Source of the DNA: an uncultured Oscillochloris sp.
GTDB taxonomy: Bacteria > Chloroflexota > Chloroflexia > Chloroflexales > Chloroflexaceae
Direction of reading: 5' to 3'
DNA length: 6,331 bases
Assembly: GCA_903877345.1 (NCBI GenBank)
Contig: CAIRDL010000183.1
Span: 1 to 6,331 of the forward strand
In this document: piece after piece, positions 1 to 6,331 of the stretch
Position numbering within the stretch: position 1 is the stretch's first letter
Layout: each line of letters opens with the position of its first letter
Notes under the pieces: generated by a model
Seen by the model: the letters and a program-made list of their open reading frames with translations, nothing else
Told to the model about the DNA's origin: nothing
The model's database searches: none
Program-made: the position numbers and the translations under genes

Positions 1-2644
1 CAATGTATTGCGGGTAGAAATGTCCGAACTGGTCAAGCCCGATGCCCAGGGGATGCTCGCGCAACATCGTCAGGGCGGCGCTCCAGGTCTTTAGCCTGAC
101 GCCGCTGCTGGCCCCGAAGGGGTTGAGCCGCTCGATGTTGCGCGCCAGCACGCCCAGCGCCACCAAGCCGCCTAGCCCGCCTAGCCCAGCAAGCGCCACC
201 ACCACGCGCCGGTTTCGCCACACGTGCTTTGGCAGCATCGTCACGGCGATGACCAGCGTGGCGACGCCCGCCCCAAGGTACGCTCCCCGCGAGAATGAGG
301 CCAACAGTCCGCCGAGACACAGGGCTGTTATCAGTGCGTAAGGCCATGCCCGCCACAGCCCCGCCCGCCGATCCGTCGCGCCCCAGAAAGCCCAGTGGAG
401 CAAGCCGCCCGCCACCGGCCAGTAGCGCCCCATCGCCAGCCCCAGGTTGTTCGGGTGCCCGTAGAGACTTGCCACCCGCCACACGCCCTCGACCAGAAAA
501 CTGTCGGCGCTGAAGCCTGCTTTGGTGCCGAAAAGCGGGGCGAGGTTCAGATTGAAAAACTGTAGGATGCCGATCAGCCCCGCCGCCGCGCCGCCCACGA
601 GCCAACTTTGGGTGGTTAGCAGCCAATAATCGCCCATGTTGCGCCGCGTCCAGTGAACTGCCACGAGGCGAACCAAACCCACAAAGAGCAGCGGTTCAAC
701 AATGAGCCAGCGCAGCTCACGGAGGGCCGGGCCGCGTTCTGCTGCGATCTTCATCCCCCAAAATGCTGCGACGATGAACAGACCAGTTGGTGCCAGCGCC
801 CACCACTGTGCCCGTGTCCACGTCAGGCGGGGGCGTTCGCGGCGACGGGCCAGCGCGATCAGCCAGCGCGCCCCCAACGCCAGCGCCGCGATGACGAGCA
901 GCACTTCGTGCAACGGGAGATAGAGGCCCGCGTCACGGATGCCGAAGCGGGCGTCGAAAAGCCCTTTGGGGATGAAATAGAACGGCAAGGTTAGCGGGAC
1001 AAAGAGCAGCGCCAAGTCGGGCCGCGCCAGGGCCAAGGCGCTAAAAAGAGCCAGCCCCGCCAAGGTAAGCGGGAGTTGCGCCGAGGCGCGGTAGGCCACC
1101 GTGGCTCCGAGCAACATACCGAGGCAGAGCAGACTTTCGGGTTGGAGCAGCCTTGCCCAGAGCGCAGGGTTGCCACGGAGTTGGGACTGCGCGTTGGTCA
1201 GGCGCAACCGTGCTTGGTCGAGCGCGGGGAAGAGCGCCCCAAACGTCGCCGCGAGCGCCAGCGCCAGCGCACCGAGCAGCAGCAATGGCCCGTAATCCCA
1301 GAGCCAAGGCCAACTGCGGACGGGCGTCATGGCGGGGGGCGGGTTGCGGGTGTAGGCTTGGAGCGCGTCGTAGGCGGGCAGCGTTTGCCAGTCGCGGGTG
1401 ACGAGGGCGAAATAAGGCGTGGGGTCGGCGGGGTCAGGCACGGCGTAGCCACCGTAGCGCAGCATCCAGACGTTCATCACGCCAACCCAGGGCCACTCGC
1501 TGCGGGCGCGCGCCAGATGGCCGACCAGGTACGCACCCTTCGTCGCCTCACTTACCGGCTCACCCCAAGTGCGGCGTCGTTCCGGCGGGATGGTCGCGGG
1601 CGCACTATTCCAACCAAACTCGGTAATCCAGACGGGCGTCGCCGCGTCGTCGTTGGCCTCCATCACCTCGCGCAGCAGCACGACGCGACTCACGTCACTG
1701 CGCGTCCCAACGGGATGCCGCCAGTTCCAGTTGGCGCGGTCGCGCAAAAAAACGTAGCGGTGTTCCGTTGGCGGTTGGCCGAGACCATAGCTTTGGGCGG
1801 CCATCACATCGAAAAAAGCGGCCCCGCCAGCCTTGTACACGCGGTCGAGATAGGTGAGTTCGGTCATTGGCGCACGTGAGTCTAGGCCGTCGGTGGGGGC
1901 AAGACCGGGGAAAAGGATGGTGACTTGGGGGTTGGCGGCGCGGGCTGCTGTTGCGCCGACCTGCAACAGCGCGACAAAATCCTCTGGGCGGGGTTCCTCC
2001 CAGCCCCACTCACTCTTGAGGTTTGGCTCATTCCAAAGCTGAAAAAAGCGCACCTGCGGACTGCCTGGCGCATCATCCACGCCATCGCCGTCGTAGCGTT
2101 CAACCACGGCGCGCACGAACGCGCCGTAGTCGGCTAACGCATCGGGAGGCCCGGTCGAGTTACCGTCACGGAGCAGACCCGCCTGGAACGCGGGGGTGGC
2201 AGCGGCGACTTGGCGTGCCCATGCCGGGGGGCGTTCGAGCCGCCAGATTAGCGCGATGCCAGCGGACTGAGCGGCGGTGGCGATGCGGTCGTACTTCACC
2301 CAGGCCGAAACGGGGCCGACCGTCGCGAGGTTGCGCCGATCCATAAAATCCCCGCGCCCGTGGATCTCAATGTCGTCCCACGGCACCTGCATGCGGGCGT
2401 AGCGTGCGCCCATTGCCGCCGCCAAGGTGAACGAACGGGTCACAACCGCCGGGTCGGGTTCCAGATGCAGATTGAAGAGATTGACGCCGAGGGCGGGGCC
2501 ACCCGAAATGGGCGTGGGTGTGGGGGTAAAAGCAATGCCGCGATGTGCGGCGTTATCGCCCCAAACCACGGCAGCAAAAGCGCCGAGCAGCAGCAGATCG
2601 AGCAGCAACAGGGCGGGCAGTCCACGCCAACGGAGGATGTTCAT
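1..2644 (-). CDS. Glycoside hydrolase (clan GH-A-like) fused to O-antigen ligase/polymerase (Wzy_C-like) membrane domain, 3' partial
   Basis: A single open frame of 881 codons runs from the ATG at 2644 to the window edge with no stop; the C-terminus lies outside. ATG 2644 is the only plausible start, since an in-frame TAA (2693-2695) lies upstream with no other start codon between. Residues 9-28 form a hydrophobic signal anchor, followed by a Thr/Pro linker (TPTPTP, about 40-45). Residues ~50-435 look like a TIM-barrel hydrolase: LWNEPN (203-208) offers acid/base Glu206 and WITEFGWN (339-346) offers nucleophile Glu342, the clan GH-A pattern (GH5/GH39-like). From ~451 the protein is polytopic, with about ten hydrophobic segments. 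It carries O-antigen ligase signatures: YGHPNNLGLAMG (728-739), FSRGAYLG (784-791) and HPLGIGLDQF (864-873), the last matching the conserved extracytoplasmic loop His. Inference: the hydrolase domain sits outside the membrane next to a ligase or polymerase acting on lipid-linked glycans in exopolysaccharide or surface-glycan assembly. The substrate is unknown. Confidence 0.88.
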   Translation of the reverse strand, partial: MNILRWRGLPALLLLDLLLLGAFAAVVWGDNAAHRGIAFTPTPTPISGGPALGVNLFNLHLEPDPAVVTRSFTLAAAMGARYARMQVPWDDIEIHGRGDFMDRRNLATVGPVSAWVKYDRIATAAQSAGIALIWRLERPPAWARQVAAATPAFQAGLLRDGNSTGPPDALADYGAFVRAVVERYDGDGVDDAPGSPQVRFFQLWNEPNLKSEWGWEEPRPEDFVALLQVGATAARAANPQVTILFPGLAPTDGLDSRAPMTELTYLDRVYKAGGAAFFDVMAAQSYGLGQPPTEHRYVFLRDRANWNWRHPVGTRSDVSRVVLLREVMEANDDAATPVWITEFGWNSAPATIPPERRRTWGEPVSEATKGAYLVGHLARARSEWPWVGVMNVWMLRYGGYAVPDPADPTPYFALVTRDWQTLPAYDALQAYTRNPPPAMTPVRSWPWLWDYGPLLLLGALALALAATFGALFPALDQARLRLTNAQSQLRGNPALWARLLQPESLLCLGMLLGATVAYRASAQLPLTLAGLALFSALALARPDLALLFVPLTLPFYFIPKGLFDARFGIRDAGLYLPLHEVLLVIAALALGARWLIALARRRERPRLTWTRAQWWALAPTGLFIVAAFWGMKIAAERGPALRELRWLIVEPLLFVGLVRLVAVHWTRRNMGDYWLLTTQSWLVGGAAAGLIGILQFFNLNLAPLFGTKAGFSADSFLVEGVWRVASLYGHPNNLGLAMGRYWPVAGGLLHWAFWGATDRRAGLWRAWPYALITALCLGGLLASFSRGAYLGAGVATLVIAVTMLPKHVWRNRRVVVALAGLGGLGGLVALGVLARNIERLNPFGASSGVRLKTWSAALTMLREHPLGIGLDQFGHFYPQYI

Positions 2645-2653
2645 GGCGGGACG

Positions 2654-2682
2654 AGTATAGCGGCGGGTTCGGGGGCTGTCAA
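2654..2682 (-). promoter_or_regulatory. Sigma70-type promoter of the hydrolase-ligase fusion gene, probably leaderless
   Basis: Read on the minus strand, positions 2682-2677 are TTGACA (exact -35 consensus) and 2659-2654 are TATACT (one mismatch to TATAAT), separated by the optimal 17 bp. Transcription would begin about 6-7 bp past the -10, near 2647-2648, only a few bases before the ATG at 2644. No Shine-Dalgarno sequence lies before that ATG, which fits a leaderless or near-leaderless mRNA. The promoter fills most of the 50-bp gap to the divergent methyltransferase gene. Confidence 0.75.
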
Positions 2683-2694
2683 TTGCCGCCGCTT

Positions 2695-5064
2695 ATGGCT
2701 TACATTGAGAAAGCCCCCCTCCATACGTTTCCCCTGACTGAGTTCCACAAGAACGTGGAACTGTTCAGGTTCATGATCGGGCTGGAGCGCAGCGTGTTTA
2801 AAGACCAAGACCCCGTCAACAGCGAAGCCAGCGAACGCATGGGCGCACTCCATGACATGCTCAAAGCGTCTGGATACGATGGCCCAGACCTTGAACTGCT
2901 TCTGGTACGCCTGCTGTTCTGTCTTTTCGCCGACGATACCGGAATCTTTGAGCGCGATACCTTCCGGTACTTGCTCGAAGCGAACACACGCGCCGATGGC
3001 AAAGACCTTGGAACCCAGCTAACGCGCCTCTTCCAAGTGCTCAATACGCCACGGGAACGGCGACAGACGAACCTAGATGCGACGCTGTCAGGGTTTGACT
3101 ACATCAACGGGAATCTGTTCGCAGCGACGCTGCCGCTACCGATCTTCAGCGCGGAGATGCGTACTGCGCTCATCAGTGCGTGTGGCTTCGACTGGGGGCG
3201 GATCTCACCGGCGATCTTCGGCTCGCTGTTTCAGGCCGTGATGGACAAGGATACGCGGCGAGGGGCGGGCGCGCACTACACCAGCGAAAAGAACATCCTT
3301 AAGATCATCAAGCCGCTGTTCCTCGACGCCTTGCGTCGTGAGTTCGATGCTATCAAGGCCAACAAGCCACGGCTCAGGGCTTTCCATGACAAGCTGGCAA
3401 AGCTCAGATTCTTGGATCCGGCTTGTGGCTGTGGGAATTTTCTGATCCTCGCCTACCGTGAACTCCGTCTGCTTGAGCTTGATGTGCTAACGGCGCTTAA
3501 CCCCGACGCCCAGTTAGTGCTTGATGTAGCCAGCCTGTCGCGTATCAACGTAGACGCATTCTATGGTATCGAGATTGGTGAGTTCCCTGCTCGTATCGCC
3601 GAAGTTGCGCTATGGCTTGTAGACCACCAGATGAACATGCGGCTGTCTGAGGCGTTCGGCCTCTACTATGCTCGTATCCCGTTGCAGGCCGCTGCACATA
3701 TCGTTCACGGGAACGCGCTCCGGGTTGACTGGAATACCGTAGTAGATCCCAAGGCGTTGTCGTACATCCTCGGCAACCCGCCGTTTGTAGGCGCGATGGT
3801 GATGAGCGCTGAGCAGCGCCAAGACGTAGCCTTCGTTTTCGCAGACCAGCTCCGCAACGCTGGTGTTCTGGATTACGTGGCGGCATGGTATTTCAAGACA
3901 GCCCAGTACATGGCGGCAAATCTTGCCCTTCGGGCTGCCTTTGTGGCTACGAACTCCATTACCCAAGGTGAGCAGGTAAACATCCTTTGGCAAGCCCTGC
4001 TCAAACGTGGGGTAAAGATCCACTTTGCCCATCGAACGTTCGCATGGAACAATGAAGCACGCGGGAAAGCTGCAGTGCATTGCGTAATCATTGGCTTTGC
4101 CCTAGAAGACTGTATCCACAAGGTGCTATACGACTATGAAAATATCAACGGCGATCCTCACATGGTGGAAGTTGCGAACATTAACCCGTACCTTGTTGCT
4201 GCGCCAAACCTCGTCGTGGTCAACCGGAGTGATCCCCTGTGCAATGTTCCAGCGATGCGTTTCGGTAGTATGCCACGCGACGGTGGGCACCTGCTATTCA
4301 CCAATGAAGAATATGCTACATTCTTGGTGGCAGAGCCTAACGCTAAGCAATGGCTACGACCGTATACAGGTGCCGATGAGTTTCTGAACGGCTGGCGTAG
4401 GTGGTGCCTCTGGTTAGTGCATAGCTCACCCGCCGAACTTCGGCAACTCCCAAAGGTCCTAGCGCGTATTGAAAAGGTAAAGCAGTTCAGGCTTGCAAGC
4501 AAGGCAGCGACGACCCGTAAGTTCGCCGAAACACCTTCATTGTTCTGCCAGATTGCGCAGCCAGGTGGCGATTATCTGCTTGTTCCGCGTGTTTCTTCCG
4601 AACGACGCAGGTACATCCCCATCGGTTTTATGCCAGCCGATGTTATTGGGAATGATGCAGTATTAACCGTAGAAAACGCCACGTACTACCACTTCGGAGT
4701 CATCTCATCTGCGATGCACATGGCGTGGATGCGCGTCGTGTGCGGGCGTTTGAAGAGTGACTACCGCTACTCCAAGGACATTGTCTACAACAACTTCCCG
4801 TGGCCCACGCCCACGCCAGCGCAGACGAAGGCCATTGAGTTAGCAGCCAACGGTGTCCTAGATGCCCGTAATCTCTACCCAGGGAGCACCCTTGCTGATC
4901 TCTACGACCCGCTTACCATGCCCCCTGCGTTGCTCAAAGCCCACAAGGCTCTCGACAAAGCCGTAGACGCCGCGTATGGCACGCAGACCTTCGACACGGA
5001 GCGACAGCGCGTTGAGTTGCTCTTCGACCTGTACCAAAAACTCACCGCGCCCGGAAGTGATTAG
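2695..5064 (+). CDS. MmeI/type IIL-like class I SAM-dependent DNA methyltransferase (probable N6-adenine), lacking the N-terminal nuclease domain
   Basis: This 789-aa protein would transfer a methyl group from SAM to an amino group of a DNA base. Residues ~10-200 match the helical spacer of the MmeI-like family (FADDTGIF at 78-85, GAHYTSE at 192-198). The methyltransferase core follows: motif I LDPACGCGNF (240-249), GIEIGEFPARIAEVALWL (291-308, acidic Glu293) and motif IV NPPF (361-364), typical of amino-methyltransferases. FAWNNEARGKAAVH (449-462) and SDYRYS (688-693), then YNNFPWP (698-704), are family signatures around the target-recognition domain; ~705-789 is the C-terminal helical domain. 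Full-length relatives are about 900-930 aa with an N-terminal D-ExK nuclease domain; this one starts directly at the TFPLTEFHKN boundary. The frame is open upstream to an ATG at 2545, but that extension is basic, unlike the family, and antisense to the divergent gene, so ATG 2695 is preferred. There is no clear Shine-Dalgarno. GC content is below that of both neighbours, suggesting horizontal acquisition. No separate nuclease is visible. Confidence 0.9.
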   Translation: MAYIEKAPLHTFPLTEFHKNVELFRFMIGLERSVFKDQDPVNSEASERMGALHDMLKASGYDGPDLELLLVRLLFCLFADDTGIFERDTFRYLLEANTRADGKDLGTQLTRLFQVLNTPRERRQTNLDATLSGFDYINGNLFAATLPLPIFSAEMRTALISACGFDWGRISPAIFGSLFQAVMDKDTRRGAGAHYTSEKNILKIIKPLFLDALRREFDAIKANKPRLRAFHDKLAKLRFLDPACGCGNFLILAYRELRLLELDVLTALNPDAQLVLDVASLSRINVDAFYGIEIGEFPARIAEVALWLVDHQMNMRLSEAFGLYYARIPLQAAAHIVHGNALRVDWNTVVDPKALSYILGNPPFVGAMVMSAEQRQDVAFVFADQLRNAGVLDYVAAWYFKTAQYMAANLALRAAFVATNSITQGEQVNILWQALLKRGVKIHFAHRTFAWNNEARGKAAVHCVIIGFALEDCIHKVLYDYENINGDPHMVEVANINPYLVAAPNLVVVNRSDPLCNVPAMRFGSMPRDGGHLLFTNEEYATFLVAEPNAKQWLRPYTGADEFLNGWRRWCLWLVHSSPAELRQLPKVLARIEKVKQFRLASKAATTRKFAETPSLFCQIAQPGGDYLLVPRVSSERRRYIPIGFMPADVIGNDAVLTVENATYYHFGVISSAMHMAWMRVVCGRLKSDYRYSKDIVYNNFPWPTPTPAQTKAIELAANGVLDARNLYPGSTLADLYDPLTMPPALLKAHKALDKAVDAAYGTQTFDTERQRVELLFDLYQKLTAPGSD

Positions 5065-5088
5065 CAGTGAGCTTCCGAAAAGCTGCGG

Positions 5089-6054
5089 CTATTTCCGTCG
5101 CTTCGGCTGCTTCAAGCCCAGCAAGTTGGGGCGCTCAACCTCGGGGCGTTGCGTGAACGCGGCTTCGCCGGGGCGCAGATTGGGCCGCGCCGCCAGCCAG
5201 GTGTCGCGCTGGAGCTTGACGCGCTCAAGCAGCGCTTCGATTGCTGCGGTGTCGCCCTGTTCAAGCTGGTCGCGGGTGGCAAGTAAAAAACTGACCATGT
5301 CGTTAATCCAGCGGCGAAGCCCAACCTGATTGGTGAGCAGAATGTCGCGGTGCATCGCCGGGTTGCCGGAGGCGAGGCGCGATACGTCGCGGTAGCCCGT
5401 CGCCGCTAACGCCGCCAACTCTTGCCAAGCGGGGCTGCGGCCTGTAATCTCGACCAGCCCGACCGCGAGCAGCAGCGGCAGGTGGGAAATCCCTGCCACG
5501 TAGACATCGTGCTCCTCCGGGTCAATGTAGTACGGTTTCGCCCCGACCGTACGCACCAGCGCCTCAACGACGTTCACCGCAGCTTGGGGCGTGTTCGGCC
5601 CAACGGTAAGACAGTAGATGGCGTCCTTGAACAGTTCAGGGTCGGCAGCAGCGGCTCCGGCTTGCTCTTTGCCCGCCATCGGGTGGCCGCCCACATAGGC
5701 GACGCCCGCAGGCAGCTCGGCAGCCCAACGGGCGACTTCCGCCTTGGTGCTGGCAACATCCGTCACCACGGCCCCGGCGGGGAGCAAGGGTGCCAGTTGG
5801 GTGAAAAGTTCGCGCACGGCCTGCACCGGCGTGGCGACGACGATGAGTTGGGCCTCGCGCACCGCCTCGCTCAGCGTGGGAGCCACGCGGTCAAGGGCCA
5901 ACCGCCCTCGCGCCGTCTTCGCCGCGTGCGGGTCGCGATCCCAACCGACCACCTCGATTGGCCCAAGCGCCGACGCCGCAAGCTCTGCCGAACGTAATGC
6001 CAGCCCGAGTGAAGTCCCGATCAGCCCCATGCCAATGATTGCAATGCGGATCAT
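5089..6054 (-). CDS. tyrA: Prephenate (or arogenate) dehydrogenase, tyrosine biosynthesis
   Basis: A 321-aa cytoplasmic enzyme that oxidatively decarboxylates prephenate to 4-hydroxyphenylpyruvate (or arogenate to tyrosine) using NAD(P)+. An N-terminal Rossmann fold shows GMGLIG (8-13) and an acidic Asp39 in GWDRD after the second strand, favouring NAD+. TDVASTK (98-104) and GGHPMAGKE (122-130) carry the expected catalytic His124. The helical dimerisation domain has EHD (181-183), SHLPLLLA (190-197) and GYRDVSRLASGNP (220-232), whose Arg226 should bind substrate. In most relatives SHLP is followed by His; here that position is Leu194. No C-terminal ACT domain follows, so no built-in tyrosine feedback domain is seen. 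The start at 6054 is chosen because the Rossmann strand begins immediately and GGAGG lies 7 bp upstream; an in-frame ATG at 6096 would add 14 non-conserved residues encoded by repeat sequence. The gene ends 24 bp from the convergent methyltransferase. Other aromatic-pathway genes are not in view. Confidence 0.95.
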   Translation of the reverse strand: MIRIAIIGMGLIGTSLGLALRSAELAASALGPIEVVGWDRDPHAAKTARGRLALDRVAPTLSEAVREAQLIVVATPVQAVRELFTQLAPLLPAGAVVTDVASTKAEVARWAAELPAGVAYVGGHPMAGKEQAGAAAADPELFKDAIYCLTVGPNTPQAAVNVVEALVRTVGAKPYYIDPEEHDVYVAGISHLPLLLAVGLVEITGRSPAWQELAALAATGYRDVSRLASGNPAMHRDILLTNQVGLRRWINDMVSFLLATRDQLEQGDTAAIEALLERVKLQRDTWLAARPNLRPGEAAFTQRPEVERPNLLGLKQPKRRK

Positions 6055-6061
6055 GCGGGTG

Positions 6062-6066
6062 CCTCC
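6062..6066 (-). promoter_or_regulatory. Shine-Dalgarno sequence of tyrA
   Basis: On the minus strand this reads GGAGG, with 7 bases between it and the ATG at 6054. It decides the tyrA start in favour of 6054 over the in-frame ATG at 6096. The other two genes in the window have no such site. Confidence 0.85.
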
Positions 6067-6257
6067 AGATTTTAGATTGCAGATTTTCCGCCGCACGACA
6101 CGCTCCTTGTGACTCTAAAATCGCATGACCGCAAAAGGAACGCGGTGGCGCATGTCATGCTGAGCGTAGCGCAGCCTCTCTTCCGGCTCCTTGGCAGACC
6201 CTTCGCTCCGCTCAGGGTGACATGACAACACCCCTTCTGCGGTATGCCTAAAATCTG
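6066..6257. repeat. CAGATTTTAG inverted repeat pair bracketing the tyrA upstream region
   Basis: CAGATTTTAG at 6066-6075 is the exact reverse complement of CTAAAATCTG at 6248-6257. A second CAGATTTT at 6080-6087 makes a direct repeat with a 14-bp period, and CTAAAATC recurs at 6115-6122. The left copy abuts the tyrA Shine-Dalgarno sequence. The interval holds the 6151-6224 dyad. It could be the ends of a small non-autonomous element or simply AT-rich simple repeats; the short arm length makes this uncertain. Confidence 0.4.
6151..6224. repeat. Imperfect dyad intergenic repeat (MITE-like)
   Basis: The left arm 6151-6171 (CATGTCATGCTGAGCG, then TAGCG) and right arm 6204-6224 (CGCTCCGCTCAGGGTGACATG, read as its complement) match at 18 of 21 positions, with a 32-nt interior at 6172-6203. 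No coding frame spans it. The CTGAGCG / CGCTCAGGGTGACA wording resembles intergenic repeats found in many copies in various bacterial genomes; that comparison is from memory. It can fold as a long hairpin in RNA but has no T-tract, so it is not a standard intrinsic terminator. Confidence 0.65.
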
Positions 6258-6292
6258 AAATCCCTAGTACATCATCCGAGTAAATTTGATGG

Positions 6293-6320
6293 GTAGAGGC
6301 GGCTCGCGAGCCGCCTCTAC
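6293..6320. repeat. Perfect 28-nt palindrome
   Basis: GTAGAGGCGGCTCG (6293-6306) is followed immediately by its exact reverse complement (6307-6320), with no spacer. There is no T-tract after it. The GTAGAGGCGG...CCGCCTCTAC form resembles dispersed palindromic repeats of Chloroflexota and Cyanobacteria genomes (from memory). It lies about 240 bp upstream of the tyrA start, in a region without a gene. Alternatives are a protein-binding site or the hairpin of a terminator for a gene lying to the right. Confidence 0.7.
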
Positions 6321-6331
6321 GGCCTTCGGAC

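Noticed and set aside
33..626. Minus-strand open frame of 197 codons
   Set aside because: It is in a different frame from the long minus-strand gene, whose frame here encodes the ligase motifs; its translation is Arg/Gly/Ala-rich noise.
1076..1879. Plus-strand open frame of 267 codons
   Set aside because: It is antisense to the continuous hydrolase-ligase frame, Arg-rich and without recognisable motifs; it arises from high GC and few stops.
2545..2694. Upstream extension of the methyltransferase to the ATG at 2545
   Set aside because: The 50 extra residues are basic, low in complexity and unlike the family's nuclease domain, and would overlap the divergent gene's start and promoter.
5065..5088. 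Possible bidirectional terminator between the convergent genes
   Set aside because: Only a 5-bp stem (AGCTT 5070-5074 with AAGCT 5080-5084) without a T-tract in either direction; too weak to call.
5422..5997. Plus-strand open frame of 191 codons
   Set aside because: Antisense to the well-supported tyrA gene, with no family motifs.
6055..6096. Start of tyrA at ATG 6096
   Set aside because: The 14 added residues come from repeat sequence and from the Shine-Dalgarno region of the 6054 start; the Rossmann fold begins at 6054.
6097..6331. Possible CRISPR, tRNA or small gene in the right-hand intergenic region
   Set aside because: No regularly spaced direct repeats, no cloverleaf and no credible ORF with a ribosome-binding site; the region is explained by inverted repeats.

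Overview
The window is a stretch of bacterial chromosome with three protein genes and a repeat-rich intergenic region at the right end. The flanking genes are GC-rich (hand counts of sample 60-base lines give roughly 68-73% GC). The middle gene is clearly less so (sample lines 47-58%). The gene architectures, the apparently leaderless promoter and the repeat style suggest a member of the Chloroflexota, but no marker gene proves this, so the assignment is tentative.

Layout. (1) Positions 2644 down to 1, minus strand: one uninterrupted reading frame of 881 codons that leaves the window at its left edge. It encodes a membrane-anchored protein with an N-terminal clan GH-A type glycoside hydrolase domain, followed by a polytopic O-antigen ligase/polymerase (Wzy_C-like) domain. 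Because its stop codon lies outside the window, the frame is easy to miss, and many spurious ORFs overlap it. (2) Positions 2654-2682, minus strand: a near-perfect sigma70 promoter placed so close to the ATG that the transcript should be leaderless or nearly so. (3) Positions 2695-5064, plus strand: a 789-aa MmeI/type IIL-like adenine DNA methyltransferase. It keeps its helical, methyltransferase, target-recognition and C-terminal parts but begins where the N-terminal nuclease domain of full-length relatives would end. (4) Positions 6054-5089, minus strand: tyrA, prephenate (or arogenate) dehydrogenase of tyrosine biosynthesis, with a clear Shine-Dalgarno sequence. (5) Positions 6055-6331: no gene, but a 10-nt inverted repeat pair bracketing about 190 bp, a 74-bp imperfect dyad element, and a perfect 28-nt palindrome.

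The three genes do not form an operon. The fusion gene and the methyltransferase diverge from a 50-bp gap; the methyltransferase and tyrA converge with 24 bp between them. The compositional break suggests that the methyltransferase is a single-gene acquisition between two resident GC-rich genes. The main points of interest are the hydrolase-ligase fusion and the nuclease-less MmeI-like methyltransferase.
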